The translations under genes and the position numbers were made by a program. 64,000 bases of DNA. Source: Streptomyces sp. NBC_00704. Lineage in GTDB: Bacteria > Actinomycetota > Actinomycetes > Streptomycetales > Streptomycetaceae. Position 1 is the stretch's first letter. Each line of letters begins with the position of its first letter. The stretch lies in assembly GCF_036226605.1 (NCBI RefSeq), contig NZ_CP109000.1:2786501-2850500 (forward strand), written 5' to 3'. Below, piece by piece: positions 1 to 7,644 of this stretch. A model generated the notes under the pieces. It searched no databases. It was given only the letters and a program-made list of their open reading frames with translations, and was not told the origin of the DNA.

Positions 1-132
1 CGCGAGACGCTGGACAGGACGGACGCCTGGCTGGCCTCGGCCGAGCCGAACGCGGCCCTGCGCCGCCTCGTCTCCGAGTCCCGCTCGGGCGTGGAGCGCG
101 CGCTGAAGGCCCAGGCGGCCGACGCGAGCTGA
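1..132 (+). CDS. pepN: Aminopeptidase N, C-terminal end (partial)
   Basis: This is the last 43 codons of a gene that enters from the left edge and stops at TGA 130-132. The visible residues are helical and charged (TDAWLASAEPNAALRRLVSE, then GVERALKAQAADAS) and resemble the extreme C-terminus of Streptomyces M1-family aminopeptidase N (ERAP1_C-like helical domain), which removes N-terminal residues from peptides in the cytoplasm. The zinc site (HExxH) would lie far upstream, outside the window, so the call rests on the tail and on the neighbourhood. A strong hairpin follows 30 bp later, so this is the end of its transcript. Confidence 0.6.
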   Translation, partial: RETLDRTDAWLASAEPNAALRRLVSESRSGVERALKAQAADAS

Positions 133-162
133 CCCGCCCGTTCGGCTCACCCGTACGGCGAC

Positions 163-193
163 AAGGGCGCCCGGTGTCACACCGGGCGCCCTT
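163..193 (+). terminator. Hairpin terminator after pepN
   Basis: A perfect 14-bp inverted repeat (AAGGGCGCCCGGTG / CACCGGGCGCCCTT) with a 3-nt loop. It has no long U-tract, as is common in Streptomyces. It lies between the end of pepN and the end of the convergent EamA gene, so it could serve both. Confidence 0.75.
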
Positions 194-224
194 CGCATGC
201 CCCGCCCCTACGGCACGGCTCGCG

Positions 225-1271
225 TCACGAACTCCGCTCGACGGCGGGCCGGTGGCCGGGAGCCGGGGCGGGCCCAGGCACCGGGGCCGGGGGCGGGGGC
301 GGGGGCGTCCGGGGCGAGGTGTCCGCCGTGTCCGCCGTGAGCCGTCCGGCACGCGACCCGCCGCCGACCTCGGGCCGGCCCTTCCCGGACCGGCCCGCCG
401 CGAGCCCTGCGGTGCGGGGCCGGCCCGCGCCGAGCTGGCCGGCGACCGTCGCGCCGAACGCCAGCGCCATGCCCGCCAGCTGGACCGGCGTCAGCGCCTG
501 GCCCAGCGCGGCCCAGCCCACGACGGCGGCCGTCAGCGGGGAGAGCGGGGCGAGGAAGGTGACCTGGGTCGCGCTGAGGCGGCCGATGCCGCGGAACCAG
601 AGCCAGTACGAGACGGCCGTGTTGGCGAGGGCGAGGTAGAGGTAACCGCCGACGGCCCGGCCGTCGAGAGCGGGCGGTGCGCCCTCGACGAGGAAGGCGA
701 GCGGAGCGATCAGCAGACCGCCCGCGGTGAGCTGCCAGCCGGCCAGGGCGAGCGGGCCCACGCCGTCGGGACGGCCCCACTTCTTCGTCAGGACCGTGCC
801 CGTCGACATCGACGCCGTGGAGGCGACCGCCGCGAGCACGCCCAGCAGGTCGAGCGCCCCGGCCGCCTTCAGCACGACGAGGCTGACCCCGGACGCGGCC
901 ACGGCCCCGGTGACCAGGTTGCGCGCGGTGGGCCGCTGCCCCAGCAGCAGCGCCGAGAGGCCGACGACGAACAGCGGCCCGACCGAGCCGACGACGGCCG
1001 CCATTCCGCCGGGCAGCCGGTAGGCGGACAGGAAGAGCAGGGGGAAGAAGGCGCCGATGTTCAGCGCGCCGAGTATCGCGGCCTTCCCCCACCAGAGGCC
1101 TCGCGGCAGGACCCGGCCCAGGGCGAGGAGCAGCAGCCCGGCGGGCAGGGCCCGCATCAGACCGGTGAACAGGGGCCGGTCCGGGGGGAGGAACTCGGTG
1201 GTCACGGCGTAGGTGGTGCCCCAGGAGACCGGGGCGAGGGCGGTGAGAAGGACGATCGCCGACTTCTTCAT
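225..1271 (-). CDS. EamA/DMT-family transporter
   Basis: The 348-residue protein starts MKKSAIVLLTALAPVSWGTT and has about ten hydrophobic helices arranged as two EamA halves, up to about residue 290. A Pro/Gly/Arg-rich cytoplasmic tail of about 60 residues follows and is probably disordered. EamA proteins are inner-membrane drug/metabolite exporters; the substrate cannot be read from sequence. The GC-rich tail may have grown by read-through past an older stop. The gene is divergent from a MarR regulator 78 bp away, the usual arrangement for an inducible exporter. The ATG at 1271 has no Shine-Dalgarno, but a good promoter ends about 7 nt before it, so the mRNA may be leaderless. Confidence 0.85.
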   Translation of the reverse strand: MKKSAIVLLTALAPVSWGTTYAVTTEFLPPDRPLFTGLMRALPAGLLLLALGRVLPRGLWWGKAAILGALNIGAFFPLLFLSAYRLPGGMAAVVGSVGPLFVVGLSALLLGQRPTARNLVTGAVAASGVSLVVLKAAGALDLLGVLAAVASTASMSTGTVLTKKWGRPDGVGPLALAGWQLTAGGLLIAPLAFLVEGAPPALDGRAVGGYLYLALANTAVSYWLWFRGIGRLSATQVTFLAPLSPLTAAVVGWAALGQALTPVQLAGMALAFGATVAGQLGAGRPRTAGLAAGRSGKGRPEVGGGSRAGRLTADTADTSPRTPPPPPPAPVPGPAPAPGHRPAVERSS

Positions 1272-1276
1272 GGAAA

Positions 1277-1294
1277 TAGCTTAGCGCCAAGCTA
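1277..1294. promoter_or_regulatory. Probable MarR operator
   Basis: An 18-bp near-perfect palindrome, TAGCTTAGCGCCAAGCTA (16 of 18 positions symmetric), covers the predicted -10 box of the exporter promoter. Its size and position fit a MarR dimer blocking RNA polymerase. It lies in the divergent gap, so it could control both genes. Confidence 0.6.
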
Positions 1295-1305
1295 CTTACC
1301 GTCAA
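1278..1305 (-). promoter_or_regulatory. Promoter of the EamA gene (leaderless start predicted)
   Basis: On the minus strand, TTGACG (1305-1300), a 16-nt spacer and TAAGCT (1283-1278) form a good vegetative promoter. The expected transcription start falls on or next to the A of the ATG at 1271, which explains the missing ribosome-binding site. Confidence 0.55.
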
Positions 1306-1349
1306 GCCACTTTCTTGCGCGCGACCGGAACGCCTTGGATACTCGGTCC

Positions 1350-1871
1350 ATGAGCAGTCAGCAGCCGCCGCGCAAGGACCCGGTCGACGCGATCGTCGAG
1401 CAGTGGGCGATGGTCCGCCCCGACCTCGACACCGCCGCCATGGAAGTGTTCGGCCGGATCTCCCGGCTCACGCGCGCGATGGGCGACCGGTTGGACGAGG
1501 CGTACGGGGCGCTGGGCATCGCCCGCGGGGAGTTCGACGTCCTGGCGACGCTGCGCCGCTCCGGTGAGCCCTACACCCTCTCGCCGCGCGGGCTGTCGGC
1601 GACGCTCATGCTCACCACGGGCGGGATGACCGGCCGGCTCGACAAACTGGAGCGGGCCGGACTGCTGCGCCGCTCCCCGGACCCGCACGACCGCCGCGGG
1701 CTCCAGGTGACGCTGACGGAGAAGGGGCTGGAACTGGTCGACCGCGCGGTGAGCGCGGGACTGGACGCCCAGACGAAGGCCCTGAACGCGGCCCTGAACG
1801 CCGAACAGGCCGACCGACTGGCCGACCTGTTGCGAGAACTGCTGCTGGCCACGGAGACGCCCGGCGGCTGA
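1350..1871 (+). CDS. MarR-family transcriptional regulator
   Basis: A 173-residue protein from ATG 1350. Residues about 35-160 form the MarR winged helix: an N-terminal dimer helix, the recognition-helix area around SATLMLTTGGMTGRLDKLE, and the wing with the hallmark DPHDRRG before VTLTEKG. Family members are dimeric repressors released by small phenolic or other ligands. It sits head-to-head with the EamA exporter across a palindrome, so it very probably represses that exporter and itself. Its end faces another gene across a large hairpin. Confidence 0.88.
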   Translation: MSSQQPPRKDPVDAIVEQWAMVRPDLDTAAMEVFGRISRLTRAMGDRLDEAYGALGIARGEFDVLATLRRSGEPYTLSPRGLSATLMLTTGGMTGRLDKLERAGLLRRSPDPHDRRGLQVTLTEKGLELVDRAVSAGLDAQTKALNAALNAEQADRLADLLRELLLATETPGG

Positions 1872-1970
1872 CCGGCCGGCGCGCGGGAACGCCCGCCCCT
1901 CGCCGCGGCCGTACGGGTGACCGTACGGGACGCCCCTCCCCCACCGGGGCGGCCGTCATCACACGTTGAC

Positions 1971-2015
1971 GGCCCACGGGCGCGGCGTCCTCCGACGGCG
2001 CCGCGGCCCGTGGGC
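1971..2015. terminator. Bidirectional hairpin terminator
   Basis: A long imperfect inverted repeat (GGCCCACGGGCGCGGCG against CGCCGCGGCCCGTGGGCC) with an 11-nt loop region, placed between the converging MarR gene and small membrane protein gene. It can end transcription from both sides. Confidence 0.65.
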
Positions 2016-2057
2016 CGGAGAACTCTCGGGCCCGGGCCCTGGGCCCCGGGCCTGTGC

Positions 2058-2327
2058 CTAGGCCTTGCCCTTGACCGCGATGTTGGAGCTGGTGGGGTCG
2101 TTGCGGTCCTTGGACCGGTCGAGGACCCAGACCAGGCCCGCGATCAGCGCGAACAGCGCGAGCGGGGCCAGGACATACAGACCCAGCGTCTCGATGACGC
2201 TCAGTCCCGGGCCGGGGTCGTCGCCGTCGTCGCGGGTCAGCGCGAGGGCGGGGGACGACATGAGCAGCATCATGAGCGTCGTACCGGCAGCCAGGGCGCC
2301 GGCGCGCAGGGCGTTCTTCTTGTCCAC
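2058..2327 (-). CDS. Small two-segment membrane protein, function unknown
   Basis: 89 residues starting at GTG (MDKKNALRAGALAAGTTLMM). There is a hydrophobic N-terminal segment (residues about 8-30, signal-like, ending SSPALA), a short acidic stretch (RDDGDDPG), a second membrane helix (about residues 45-68) and a basic tail ending AVKGKA. I do not recognise a function; small proteins of this kind next to malQ look like conserved Streptomyces hypotheticals. No Shine-Dalgarno is visible before the GTG. Confidence 0.65.
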   Translation of the reverse strand: MDKKNALRAGALAAGTTLMMLLMSSPALALTRDDGDDPGPGLSVIETLGLYVLAPLALFALIAGLVWVLDRSKDRNDPTSSNIAVKGKA

Positions 2328-2410
2328 GGTGCAAAGTTAGCGAACCGCGTCGGGGAGCGCGCGTCCGGGGTGCCGTATGAGGCGCGGGACGCCCGGGTCC
2401 CTCCCCGCGC

Positions 2411-4534
2411 TCATTCGGCGTCCTCCCCGTGAGGGCCGTCCGGCAAAGGAGCGGGCCGCTCCCGCAGGACGTCCATCAGCGCGTGCAGTCGCGGCGAGGC
2501 GGCCAGCTGCTCCAGGGTGACCGGGCGGCCCTCCGCGTCGGCGACCGGCAGCCGCCAGTTCGGGTACTGGTCCCAGGTGCCGGGCAGGTTCTGCGGGCGG
2601 CGGTCGCCGACGCAGTCCGGGAGCCACACGCCGATCATGCGGGCGGGGGTGTGCAGCAGGAAGCGGTGCACGGCCTGCACCTCGGCCTCCTCCGAGGAAA
2701 GGTCCCCGCCCCCGCCGGCGCCCGCCAGCAGCCCGAGCCGGCTGAGCAGGCCCAGCCATTCCGCCGCGTCGTTGGCGGCCTCCGCGCGCTCCTCCTCCAG
2801 CGGCCGGGTCAGCAGGCCGAGCCGGTCGCGCAGTTCGACGTGCTCGCCGGTCAGGCGGGCGGCGGTGGACGGCAGGTCGTGGGTGGTGGCGGTGGCCAGG
2901 CAGTCGGCGCGCCAGCGGTCGGGCGGCAGCGGACGTCCGTCGCCCTCCCAGTCGCGTTCGAACCACAGGACGGACGTGCCGAGCACACCGCGCTCGCGCA
3001 GCGCCTCGCGCACTCCCGGCTCGACGGTGCCGAGATCCTCGCCGATCACCAGCGCGCCGGCCCGGGAGGCCTCCAGCACCAGCACGGCGAGCATGGCCTC
3101 CGCGTCGTAGCGCACGTACGCGCCCTGCGTCGGCGGCTCGCCCTGCGGCACCCACCACAGCCGGAACAGGCCCATCACATGGTCGATGCGCAGGGCGCCC
3201 GCGTAGCGGAACAGCGCCCGCAGCAGCCGCCGGTAGGGCGCGTAGCCGGAGGCGGCCAGCCGGTCCGGGCGCCACGGCGGCAGACCCCAGTCCTGGCCGC
3301 GGGCGTTGAAGGCGTCCGGCGGCGCGCCGACCGACATCCCGGCGGCGAAGAACTCCTGCTGCGCCCAGGCGTCCGCGCCCTCGGGGTGCACGCCGACCGC
3401 CAGGTCGTGCACGATCCCGACGGGCATGCCCGCCTCCCGCGCGGCGCGCTGGGCGGCGGTGAGCTGGGAGTCGGTGAGCCAGGCCAGACGGGAGTGCAGG
3501 TCCACGCGGTCCATCAGCTCCCCGCGCGCGCGGGCGGTCCCGGCCGAGCGCGGGTCGCGCAGCTCGGCCGGCCACTGCTGCCAGCGGGGACCGTGCACCT
3601 CGGCGAGCGCGCACCAGGTGGCGTGATCCTCCAGGGCCTGGCCCTGCTCGGCGAGGAAGTCGCAGTAGGCGGCGCGCCGGCCGGGTCCCAGCGGCACGCG
3701 GGCGACCAGCTCCAGGGCCTCCCGTTTGAGCGCCCACACGGCGTCCCGGTCGATCAGCCCGCCCTTGTCCAGGACGGCCTCGCGCAGCCGTCCGGCGCGT
3801 TCCGCCAGCGCGGCCCGCACCGCGTCGTCGCGGACGTAGGCGTATTCGGGTACGTCCTCGACGCGCAGGTGCACGGGGTCGGGGAAGCGGCGGGAGGAGG
3901 GCCGGTAGGGGGAGGGGTCGGTGGGGGTTCCGGGCACGGCCGCGTGCAGCGGGTTGACCTGGACGAACCCGGCTCCCAGCACCCGTCCCGCCCAGGCGGC
4001 CAGTTCACCGAGGTCGCCCAGGTCGCCCATGCCCCAGGAGCGGCGGGACAGCAGCGAGTACAGCTGGACGAGCAGCCCGTACGACCGGCCCGCGGGCGCG
4101 GGCAGCCGGGGCGGCGCGACGACGAGGTGGGCGCTGCCGGAGCGTCCGTCGGGCGTGACGGCCGTCAGCCGGTGCACTCCGGGGGGAAGGCCGGCGAGGG
4201 AGGCGTGGGCGTCGTCGAACTCGTGGCTGTCGCCCTGCTCCGTCTCCACGCGCAGCCTGCTGCCCCCGGGGAGGGCGGCGAGCGCCTCCACCCGGTCGCC
4301 GGCCCAGCAGACCACGGTCGGCGGCAGCAGCCGCTCGCGCAGTTCGCGCTCCCGGGCGGCGAGCGCGGCGCGCACGGCCGCCGGGGAGCCCGCGTCGACG
4401 CCGAGCGCGGCCAGGACACGGACGACGGCGACGGCCGGGGCCGCGACCGTGCGGTCCGGGGAGGGCTGGTAGGAGGTCGCCACGCCGTGCAGCGCGGCGA
4501 GCCGGGCGAGCTCCTCTCCGGGGGGTTCGGTCAT
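2411..4534 (-). CDS. malQ: 4-alpha-glucanotransferase (amylomaltase, GH77)
   Basis: A 707-residue GH77 protein that moves alpha-1,4-glucan segments between maltodextrins in the cytoplasm, in glycogen and maltose turnover. The N-terminal 140 residues are the beta-rich extension typical of actinobacterial MalQ. The catalytic barrel carries the nucleophile in GALRIDHVMGL (Asp451), the acid/base in VIGEDLGTVE (Glu499) and the stabilising Asp in THDLPST (Asp553). Length is normal for Streptomyces MalQ. The ATG directly abuts the stop of the small upstream ORF, so the two are probably translated in series. Confidence 0.93.
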   Translation of the reverse strand: MTEPPGEELARLAALHGVATSYQPSPDRTVAAPAVAVVRVLAALGVDAGSPAAVRAALAARERELRERLLPPTVVCWAGDRVEALAALPGGSRLRVETEQGDSHEFDDAHASLAGLPPGVHRLTAVTPDGRSGSAHLVVAPPRLPAPAGRSYGLLVQLYSLLSRRSWGMGDLGDLGELAAWAGRVLGAGFVQVNPLHAAVPGTPTDPSPYRPSSRRFPDPVHLRVEDVPEYAYVRDDAVRAALAERAGRLREAVLDKGGLIDRDAVWALKREALELVARVPLGPGRRAAYCDFLAEQGQALEDHATWCALAEVHGPRWQQWPAELRDPRSAGTARARGELMDRVDLHSRLAWLTDSQLTAAQRAAREAGMPVGIVHDLAVGVHPEGADAWAQQEFFAAGMSVGAPPDAFNARGQDWGLPPWRPDRLAASGYAPYRRLLRALFRYAGALRIDHVMGLFRLWWVPQGEPPTQGAYVRYDAEAMLAVLVLEASRAGALVIGEDLGTVEPGVREALRERGVLGTSVLWFERDWEGDGRPLPPDRWRADCLATATTHDLPSTAARLTGEHVELRDRLGLLTRPLEEERAEAANDAAEWLGLLSRLGLLAGAGGGGDLSSEEAEVQAVHRFLLHTPARMIGVWLPDCVGDRRPQNLPGTWDQYPNWRLPVADAEGRPVTLEQLAASPRLHALMDVLRERPAPLPDGPHGEDAE

Positions 4535-4738
4535 CTACGGCCTCGTGGAGTCGGGGTCCGCGGCGAGCGGCGGTTCGCTGGTCAGGGGCTCGGCGTCGGG
4601 CAGCGGCGGTTCGCTGGTCAGCGGGGACTGTGCGCGGTTCCCCCCGGCGCCGAAGGCGCACGGACGGGGATCGGCGAGATAGGCGGCGGTGGGGGCGGAA
4701 GTCTCCGCCGGGCGTTTGGACCGGGCCGGCGCGATCAC
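4535..4738 (-). CDS. Small hypothetical protein coupled to malQ
   Basis: A 67-residue ORF from GTG 4738, preceded by an excellent Shine-Dalgarno (GAGGAGGAGG, 5 nt spacing), with its TAG directly touching the ATG of malQ. The product has no hydrophobic segment and is rich in Pro, Ala and Ser. Its second half contains an imperfect duplication (SPLTSEPPLPDAE / EPLTSEPPLAAD) encoded by a 19-bp direct repeat. The RBS and tight junction argue for real translation; function is unknown. It may act mainly as a leader that couples translation into malQ. Confidence 0.5.
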   Translation of the reverse strand: MIAPARSKRPAETSAPTAAYLADPRPCAFGAGGNRAQSPLTSEPPLPDAEPLTSEPPLAADPDSTRP

Positions 4739-4916
4739 GGGGGCCTCCTCCTCGGAAACGACATCGGATACCGCAGCCCTACCCAGCCCACGCGAGGACA
4801 GACGTCCCCCTCGCATCCCAACCTGCCACAACCCTCCGCGCTCCGCTCAGGCACACGGCCCCGGAAACGCCGCCGCCGCGTGAACCGGTCGGCCGGGCCC
4901 GGCCGATAGAAGAGGT

Positions 4917-5534
4917 GTGAGACTGTTCCGCCCCGTGAGGGGCCACCGGGAGGGCGACACGGACGCGGCGCTGCTGCGGGCCGTGGCGGACGGCGACCCG
5001 TCGGCGCTGGCCACGCTGTACGACCGGCATGCCGGATGGCTGTTCGCACGACTCGGCAGGCGCTGCGCCGACGCGGAGATCGTGCGCGAGGTGGTGCAGG
5101 ACACCTTCGTGACCGTGTGGCGTTCGGCGGGCGCGCACGCCGGCAAGGAGGCGGGCGGCTGGCTGTGGACCATCGCCGCCCGCCGCCTCGTCGACGCGCG
5201 CCGCGTGCAGGAGCGGGCCGCGCGGGTCGAGACGGCGCGGGTGGAGGACTGGCCGTCGCCGGCCGTCGCCTCCGCCGAGGAGCGGGCGCTGACCGCCCTG
5301 GAGTTCGGCGACGTCGGCACCGCTCTCGACCGGATCTCGCCCGAACTGCGGGAGGTGCTGCGCGTGACCGTCGTCGACGGGCTCACCACCCGGGAGGCGG
5401 CCCGGCTGCTCGGCATACCCGAGGGCACGGTCAAGACCCGCGCGATGCGCGCCCGGGCCGAGCTTCGCGCGGCCCTCGCCCAACTGCAACCGCACCCGGC
5501 TCCGCATCCCCGTCCGGCGGGAGGCCCGGCATGA
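4917..5534 (+). CDS. ECF-type RNA polymerase sigma factor
   Basis: 205 residues from GTG 4917. Region 2 covers roughly residues 25-70 (ALYDRHAGWLFARLGRRCAD, then VQDTFVTVWRS) and region 4 roughly 125-180 (LREVLRVTVVDGLTTREAAR and IPEGTVKTRAMRARAELRAA). ECF sigma factors direct RNA polymerase to small regulons, usually in response to envelope stress. The Pro/His-rich C-terminal tail is short. Its stop overlaps the next start (ATGA), and that gene encodes a membrane protein with an anti-sigma zinc finger, so this is very likely a sigma/anti-sigma pair. The target promoter cannot be deduced from this locus. Confidence 0.9.
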   Translation: MRLFRPVRGHREGDTDAALLRAVADGDPSALATLYDRHAGWLFARLGRRCADAEIVREVVQDTFVTVWRSAGAHAGKEAGGWLWTIAARRLVDARRVQERAARVETARVEDWPSPAVASAEERALTALEFGDVGTALDRISPELREVLRVTVVDGLTTREAARLLGIPEGTVKTRAMRARAELRAALAQLQPHPAPHPRPAGGPA

Positions 5535-6874
5535 GCACGACCCCCTGGCACGCGTCCGACGACCTCGCCGCACGTTACGCGGACGGCTCCCTGCCGGAGT
5601 CGGACGCCTGGTCCCTGGAGAAGCACCTGGAGCGCTGCGGCGCGTGCGCGGCGCGCGTCTCGGCGGCCGTACGCCGCTCACCTGCGGCGGGGCCCGTACT
5701 GGCCGCGATACGCGAGGCGGTCCTCAGGGAGGCGACGCCGAGCGAGTCGGTCGCGTTCAGCGAGACGGCCGTGCCGAGCGAGTCGGCCGTGCAGAGCGAC
5801 GCCGTACGCGAGAACGGCGGACTCAGGCACGCCGGACTCAAGGAAGCGAGGCTCAGGGAAGCGAGGCTCAGGGAAGCGAGGCTCAGGGAAGCCGGACTCA
5901 GGGAAGCCGGACTCAAGAAGGCAGCGCTCAAGCACACCGTGCTGAAGGACGCGGCGCTCGAACAGGCCGTGCTCAAGAACGCGGTGCACGAAAAGGCGGC
6001 GGTACTCAGGGAGGCGGCGCTCAAGGAGGCGGTCGGCGACCGGGCCCCGGAGGCCGGGCCGATGGCCGCTCACCCGGCCCACCCGGCCCACCCGGCCGAT
6101 TCAGCCCGCCCGACCGGCTCGACGGGCTCGACGGATACGGCCGGTTCAGCCGACTCGGCCGGCTCGGCGCACCCGGTCCGCCCGGTCCCCCCGCCGCCTC
6201 GCCCCGGTCCCCCGGGCCGTTCCCCCCACCGTGCGCGTCAATGGTCCTTCTTCCTGGTCCGTGCGCTGTGGGCCGCGGGTCCCGCCGTCCGGGGCGCCTG
6301 GCTGCCCGCCGTGTCGCTGGTCGCCCTCGGCGCCCTCGGCCTCTCCTACGGGGGCGGGGCCGAGGCCGCGCGGCCGCTGCTGCTGGCGCTCGCGCCGCTG
6401 GCGCCCGTCGCCGGGGTCGCCCTCTCCTACGGGGTGCACGCCGACCCGCTGCACGAGATCGCGGCGGCCACACCGTCCGGAGGGCTGCGGCTGCTGCTGA
6501 CGCGCACGGCCGCCGTACTCGCCGTCAGCCTGCCGCTGCTCACCCTCACCGGTCTGCTGCTGCCCGCCGCCGGTGCGCCGGGCGCGGCCGCCTGGCTGCT
6601 GCCGGGGCTCGCCCTGACGCTCGCCTCGCTGACGCTGGCGGGCTGGGTCGGCTGCCGTGCCGCCACCGCGCTGACGGGCGGGGGCTGGTCGTTCGCCGTC
6701 CTCGCCCCGGCGCTGACCGCGTCCGGCGGTCCCGCCCTCACCGGGCTGGCCGGGCAGCTCGACCACTACCTGGCCGGCCCTCGCGCCCAGGGCGCCTGGG
6801 GGGCCGCGGCCCTGCTGTGCGCCGCGCTGCTCGCCGCCCGCCGTTCCGCCTACGACCACATGGAGAAGCCGTGA
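5531..6874 (+). CDS. Zinc-finger anti-sigma-like membrane protein with five-residue repeats
   Basis: 447 residues. Residues 1-45 are a zf-HC2 anti-sigma domain with the metal motif HLERCGAC (His32, Cys36, Cys39). From about residue 99 to 166 comes an array of roughly 13 five-residue units of the form A-x-L-x-x (ARLRE, AGLRE, AALKH, AVLKN). Next is a low-complexity stretch of His-Pro-Ala and Gly-Ser-Thr units, then about six membrane helices (residues about 250-440). It likely binds the upstream sigma factor through the zinc finger and reports from the membrane. The first gene after it is an ABC ATPase, so the membrane half may also be the permease of that ATPase. The central repeat is unusual for an anti-sigma factor. 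Confidence 0.75.
   Translation: MSTTPWHASDDLAARYADGSLPESDAWSLEKHLERCGACAARVSAAVRRSPAAGPVLAAIREAVLREATPSESVAFSETAVPSESAVQSDAVRENGGLRHAGLKEARLREARLREARLREAGLREAGLKKAALKHTVLKDAALEQAVLKNAVHEKAAVLREAALKEAVGDRAPEAGPMAAHPAHPAHPADSARPTGSTGSTDTAGSADSAGSAHPVRPVPPPPRPGPPGRSPHRARQWSFFLVRALWAAGPAVRGAWLPAVSLVALGALGLSYGGGAEAARPLLLALAPLAPVAGVALSYGVHADPLHEIAAATPSGGLRLLLTRTAAVLAVSLPLLTLTGLLLPAAGAPGAAAWLLPGLALTLASLTLAGWVGCRAATALTGGGWSFAVLAPALTASGGPALTGLAGQLDHYLAGPRAQGAWGAAALLCAALLAARRSAYDHMEKP
5831..6028 (+). repeat. 15-bp in-frame tandem repeat encoding A-x-L-x-x units
   Basis: Units of 15 bp with consensus GCGAGGCTCAGGGAA. Three identical copies at 5846-5890 are flanked by increasingly diverged copies on both sides (GCCGGACTCAAGGAA, GCAGCGCTCAAGCAC and so on). 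Eleven units run without interruption to 5995; two more follow after one extra codon. The array is fully in frame within the anti-sigma-like gene. The identical core suggests recent expansion. Confidence 0.85.
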
Positions 6875-7644
6875 GCACGATACGAGTGAGCGGACTGCGC
6901 GTGCGGCACCGCAGGGCCGTGGCGCTCGACGCCGTCGATCTCGACCTCGGCCCCGGGGTGCACGGACTGCTCGGCCCGAACGGCGCCGGCAAGACGTCGC
7001 TGATCCGGATCCTGGCGACCGTGGCGCGCCCGTCGGCCGGCCGGGTCGAGATCCTCGGCGAGGACGTCGGCGATCCGGCGCGGCGCGGCGCGGTCCGTGC
7101 GCGGCTCGGCTATCTGCCGCAGGAGTTCGGCTACTACCCGGGCTTCACCGTGCGCGAGTTCGTCGCGTACGTGGCGTGGCTGAAGGACATGCCCGCCGCG
7201 GACGTCCCGGACGCCGTCGACGCCGCCGTCCGGCGTGTCGGCCTCGGCGACCGGGCCGACGCCAAGGTGAGGACGCTGTCCGGCGGCATGATCCGCCGGG
7301 TGGGCATCGCCCAGGCCATCGTCAACGAGCCGGAGATCCTGCTCCTCGACGAGCCGACCGCCGGTCTCGACCCCGAGCAGCGCGTCGAGTTCCGCGCGCT
7401 GCTGCGCGAACTGGGCGCCCGCGCCACGGTCGTGGTCTCCACCCACCTGGTGGAGGACGTGGCCGCCGCCTGCACGGAGGTCACCCTCCTGGACGCGGGC
7501 AGGGTCGCCTACCGGGGCACCCCGGCCTCGCTCAGCGGCGTCGGCGAGGCCGCGGGGCCGGACGGCGTCGGCGACAACCCCCTCGAGCGCGGCTACACGG
7601 CGGCCCTGCGCGCCCACCGCACCCCCCTGGAGCCGACGCGATGA
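6871..7644 (+). CDS. ABC transporter ATP-binding protein
   Basis: 257 residues from GTG 6871 (GTGA overlap with the preceding stop). Walker A is GPNGAGKT, the Q-loop is near YLPQEFGYYPGFTVREF, the signature is LSGGMIRRVGIAQAIV, Walker B is ILLLDEPTAGLDPE, and the switch His is in VVSTHLVED. The YYPGFTVREF type of Q-loop region is common in ABC-2 style exporters. It sits between membrane protein genes in one overlapping operon, so it should energise those proteins. The substrate is unknown; with an ECF sigma pair in front, a stress-related export function is a reasonable inference. Confidence 0.92.
   Translation: MSTIRVSGLRVRHRRAVALDAVDLDLGPGVHGLLGPNGAGKTSLIRILATVARPSAGRVEILGEDVGDPARRGAVRARLGYLPQEFGYYPGFTVREFVAYVAWLKDMPAADVPDAVDAAVRRVGLGDRADAKVRTLSGGMIRRVGIAQAIVNEPEILLLDEPTAGLDPEQRVEFRALLRELGARATVVVSTHLVEDVAAACTEVTLLDAGRVAYRGTPASLSGVGEAAGPDGVGDNPLERGYTAALRAHRTPLEPTR

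Noticed and set aside
2429..4909. Very long plus-strand ORF (826 codons) opposite malQ
   Set aside because: It is the antisense shadow of malQ; composition (Arg, Gln, Val, Gly) is typical of reverse frames in high-GC DNA, and it shows no motifs.
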